The notes below the pieces were generated by a model. It was given only the letters and a program-made list of their open reading frames with translations. It was not told where the DNA came from and did not search any database. A stretch of DNA of 5,227 nt, from NCBI GenBank assembly GCA_965651325.1, contig CBFGSB010000206.1, positions 1 to 5,227 of the forward strand. Direction: 5' to 3'. This document shows positions 4,667-5,227 of the stretch, piece by piece. The stretch is from IDS-8 sp965651325 (GTDB lineage Bacteria; Pseudomonadota; Gammaproteobacteria; Steroidobacterales; Woeseiaceae). Within the stretch, counting starts at the first letter, position 1. Each line of letters starts with the position of its first letter. The translations under genes were made by a program, and so were the position numbers.

Positions 4667-4992
4667 TCGGCCGGTTCCTCAGGCCATTCAAGTCGAGCAC
4701 CCCGCAGTCGCTCCGGTCGCAAGAGCAGCATCGCTTCCGGGTCGACGTCATCTCTCTGCGCAAGCGCGCGATCGCGGGCCTGAGAAGCTCGTTTCATCGC
4801 GCGCAACTGTTTTCCAGAAACCGCTCGCACACCAGCATCGCGCACGGCAAACGGCAGGCCGCCTCGGCGCACCACCTGCTGAAGGAAAATGCGGATGGCA
4901 TCGCTCATCCCCAATGCATTTGCCTCCAGCACTGCGGTAGCCTGCTCCTTTAGCTCAGCATCGATGCGGGCGCGAACAACGGTAGTTTTCAT
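4663..4992 (-). CDS. RelB/DinJ-type ribbon-helix-helix antitoxin, 109 aa
   Basis: MKTTVVRARIDAELKEQATA at the start is the beta-strand and helix A of a RelB/DinJ ribbon-helix-helix. LGMSDAIRIFLQQVVRRGGLPF (about 27-48) is the family hallmark second helix and LPF end. The C-terminal 60 residues are charged and Arg/Glu-rich (QARDRALAQRDDVDPEAMLLLR) and would be the toxin-binding part; they are longer than in DinJ (about 86 aa in total). I choose ATG at 4992 rather than GTG at 4998, because family members begin MKTT and a predicted transcription start falls on this ATG. The gene overlaps the downstream nucleotidyltransferase by 4 bp. RelB/DinJ antitoxins normally precede a RelE/YafQ RNase, not a nucleotidyltransferase. 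It probably dimerises and represses its own promoter. Confidence 0.87.
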   Translation of the reverse strand: MKTTVVRARIDAELKEQATAVLEANALGMSDAIRIFLQQVVRRGGLPFAVRDAGVRAVSGKQLRAMKRASQARDRALAQRDDVDPEAMLLLRPERLRGARLEWPEEPAD

Positions 4993-4998
4993 GGCCAC

Positions 4999-5027
4999 AT
5001 TGTAGCTACGTTTGAGACGCGGCGCAA
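4999..5027 (-). promoter_or_regulatory. Sigma70-like promoter of the RelB-like/nucleotidyltransferase operon, apparently leaderless
   Basis: On the minus strand TTGCGC (5027-5022), a 17-bp spacer, and TACAAT (5004-4999). The usual start seven bases past the -10 falls at about 4992, the A of the antitoxin ATG, and there is no SD before it. GTAGCTAC (5002-5009), a perfect palindrome, overlaps the -10 and is a possible operator for ribbon-helix-helix autorepression. Confidence 0.55.
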
Positions 5028-5149
5028 TCAGGCCACCTCGTGTGATTCACTGCATGTTAGGCTTCGCACTGCAATCTACTGGCCCTTCCCCTCGCGCTAG
5101 GCGTGCCTGCAGCTTACGCGGGTCTACTACCATAAGCCATTGAATCTAA
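5028..5149. other. Non-coding stretch with an isolated attC-type core
   Basis: No credible gene. GTTAGGC at 5056-5062 (GCCTAAC on the minus strand, followed by ATGCAG) has the sequence of an attC R'' core. It is followed leftward by DNA that leads straight into the antitoxin promoter. I could not find a paired R' core or an L''/L' stem, so this is at most a cassette-border remnant. A 7-bp core matches easily by chance. Confidence 0.3.
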
Positions 5150-5183
5150 AGAGGCGCCGTTAACGAATTTTGGTGGGCCGACA
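5150..5183 (-). repeat. Right terminal inverted repeat of module 2
   Basis: On the plus strand it runs AGAGGCGCCGTTAACGAATT through GGGCCGACA. It is the near-identical partner of 3743-3777, including the inner AGAGGCGCCGTTA part. The flanking DNA from 5184 to the window end (44 bp) shows no recognisable gene. TGTCTCGCCC at 5195 faintly resembles another left end. Confidence 0.62.
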
Positions 5184-5227
5184 CCACCGCTGGATGTCTC
5201 GCCCGCTCCAGCATTCGACCAGTTCGA

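Larger units (their letters stand above)
3786..5183. mobile_element. Transposase-free block with IS21-like termini carrying a toxin-antitoxin pair (module 2, 1.40 kb)
   Basis: It starts TGTCGGCCCC at 3786 and ends GGGCCGACA at 5183, the same inverted-end type as module 1, with no transposase inside. Its only genes are the RelB-like antitoxin and the nucleotidyltransferase. I found no clear direct duplication at its own ends: the left flank ends CCTCCGGT and the right flank begins CCACCGCT. CCACCGC does occur four bases outside the left end of module 1 (2081-2087), which might reflect insertion of both modules as one unit, or chance. Confidence 0.42.

Noticed and set aside
5056..5062. Complete attC site upstream of the RelB-like gene
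   Set aside because: Only a single 7-bp core is present; no paired core or stem was found. Kept only as a low-confidence remnant.
5195..5227. A third left terminus beginning TGTCTCGCCC
   Set aside because: Only TGTC and GCCC match the other left ends, and the spacer is 11 bp rather than 8. The window ends too soon to judge.
1..5227. CRISPR array, tRNA or rRNA gene
   Set aside because: No regularly spaced repeats and no tRNA or rRNA signatures were seen on either strand.

Overview
The window looks like the chromosome of a high-GC proteobacterium. A gamma- or betaproteobacterium fits best, judging from the GC-rich coding, the exported-protein style and the integron cassette remnants, but no marker gene fixes the taxon. 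All credible genes read on the minus strand.

Layout. (1) 1-1000 is the N-terminal 333 codons of a diaminopropionate ammonia-lyase that runs off the left edge. (2) 1227-1775 is a conserved exported protein of unknown function with a clear signal peptide. (3) 1776-2091 is a gene-free stretch ending in an AT-rich patch with a possible leftward promoter. (4) 2092-3777 is a block bounded by inverted repeats that resemble IS21-type insertion-sequence ends. It holds a worn piece of integron cassette array: a frameshifted and truncated NurA-like nuclease gene, a well-formed attC site, an intact DUF3806 cassette gene, a collapsed 18-bp attC, a tiny ORF, and a Phd/YefM antitoxin whose PemK/MazF-like toxin is cut to 46 codons. 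(5) 3786-5183 is a second block with the same type of ends, abutting the first across 8 bp. It holds an overlapping gene pair: a RelB/DinJ-type ribbon-helix-helix antitoxin followed by a MNT/AbiEii-like nucleotidyltransferase. (6) 5184-5227 is flanking DNA with no visible gene.

How it fits together. The left 1.8 kb is ordinary core-like sequence. The right 3.1 kb is accessory DNA in which integron-type cassettes and toxin-antitoxin modules lie between transposon-like termini, with no transposase or integrase in view. In integron logic, cassettes reading leftward would place any intI/attI to the right of the window. The points of most interest are the RelB-like/nucleotidyltransferase pairing (a RelB-type antitoxin normally partners a RelE/YafQ RNase), its apparently leaderless promoter, and the tandem arrangement of two transposase-free modules sharing the same termini.
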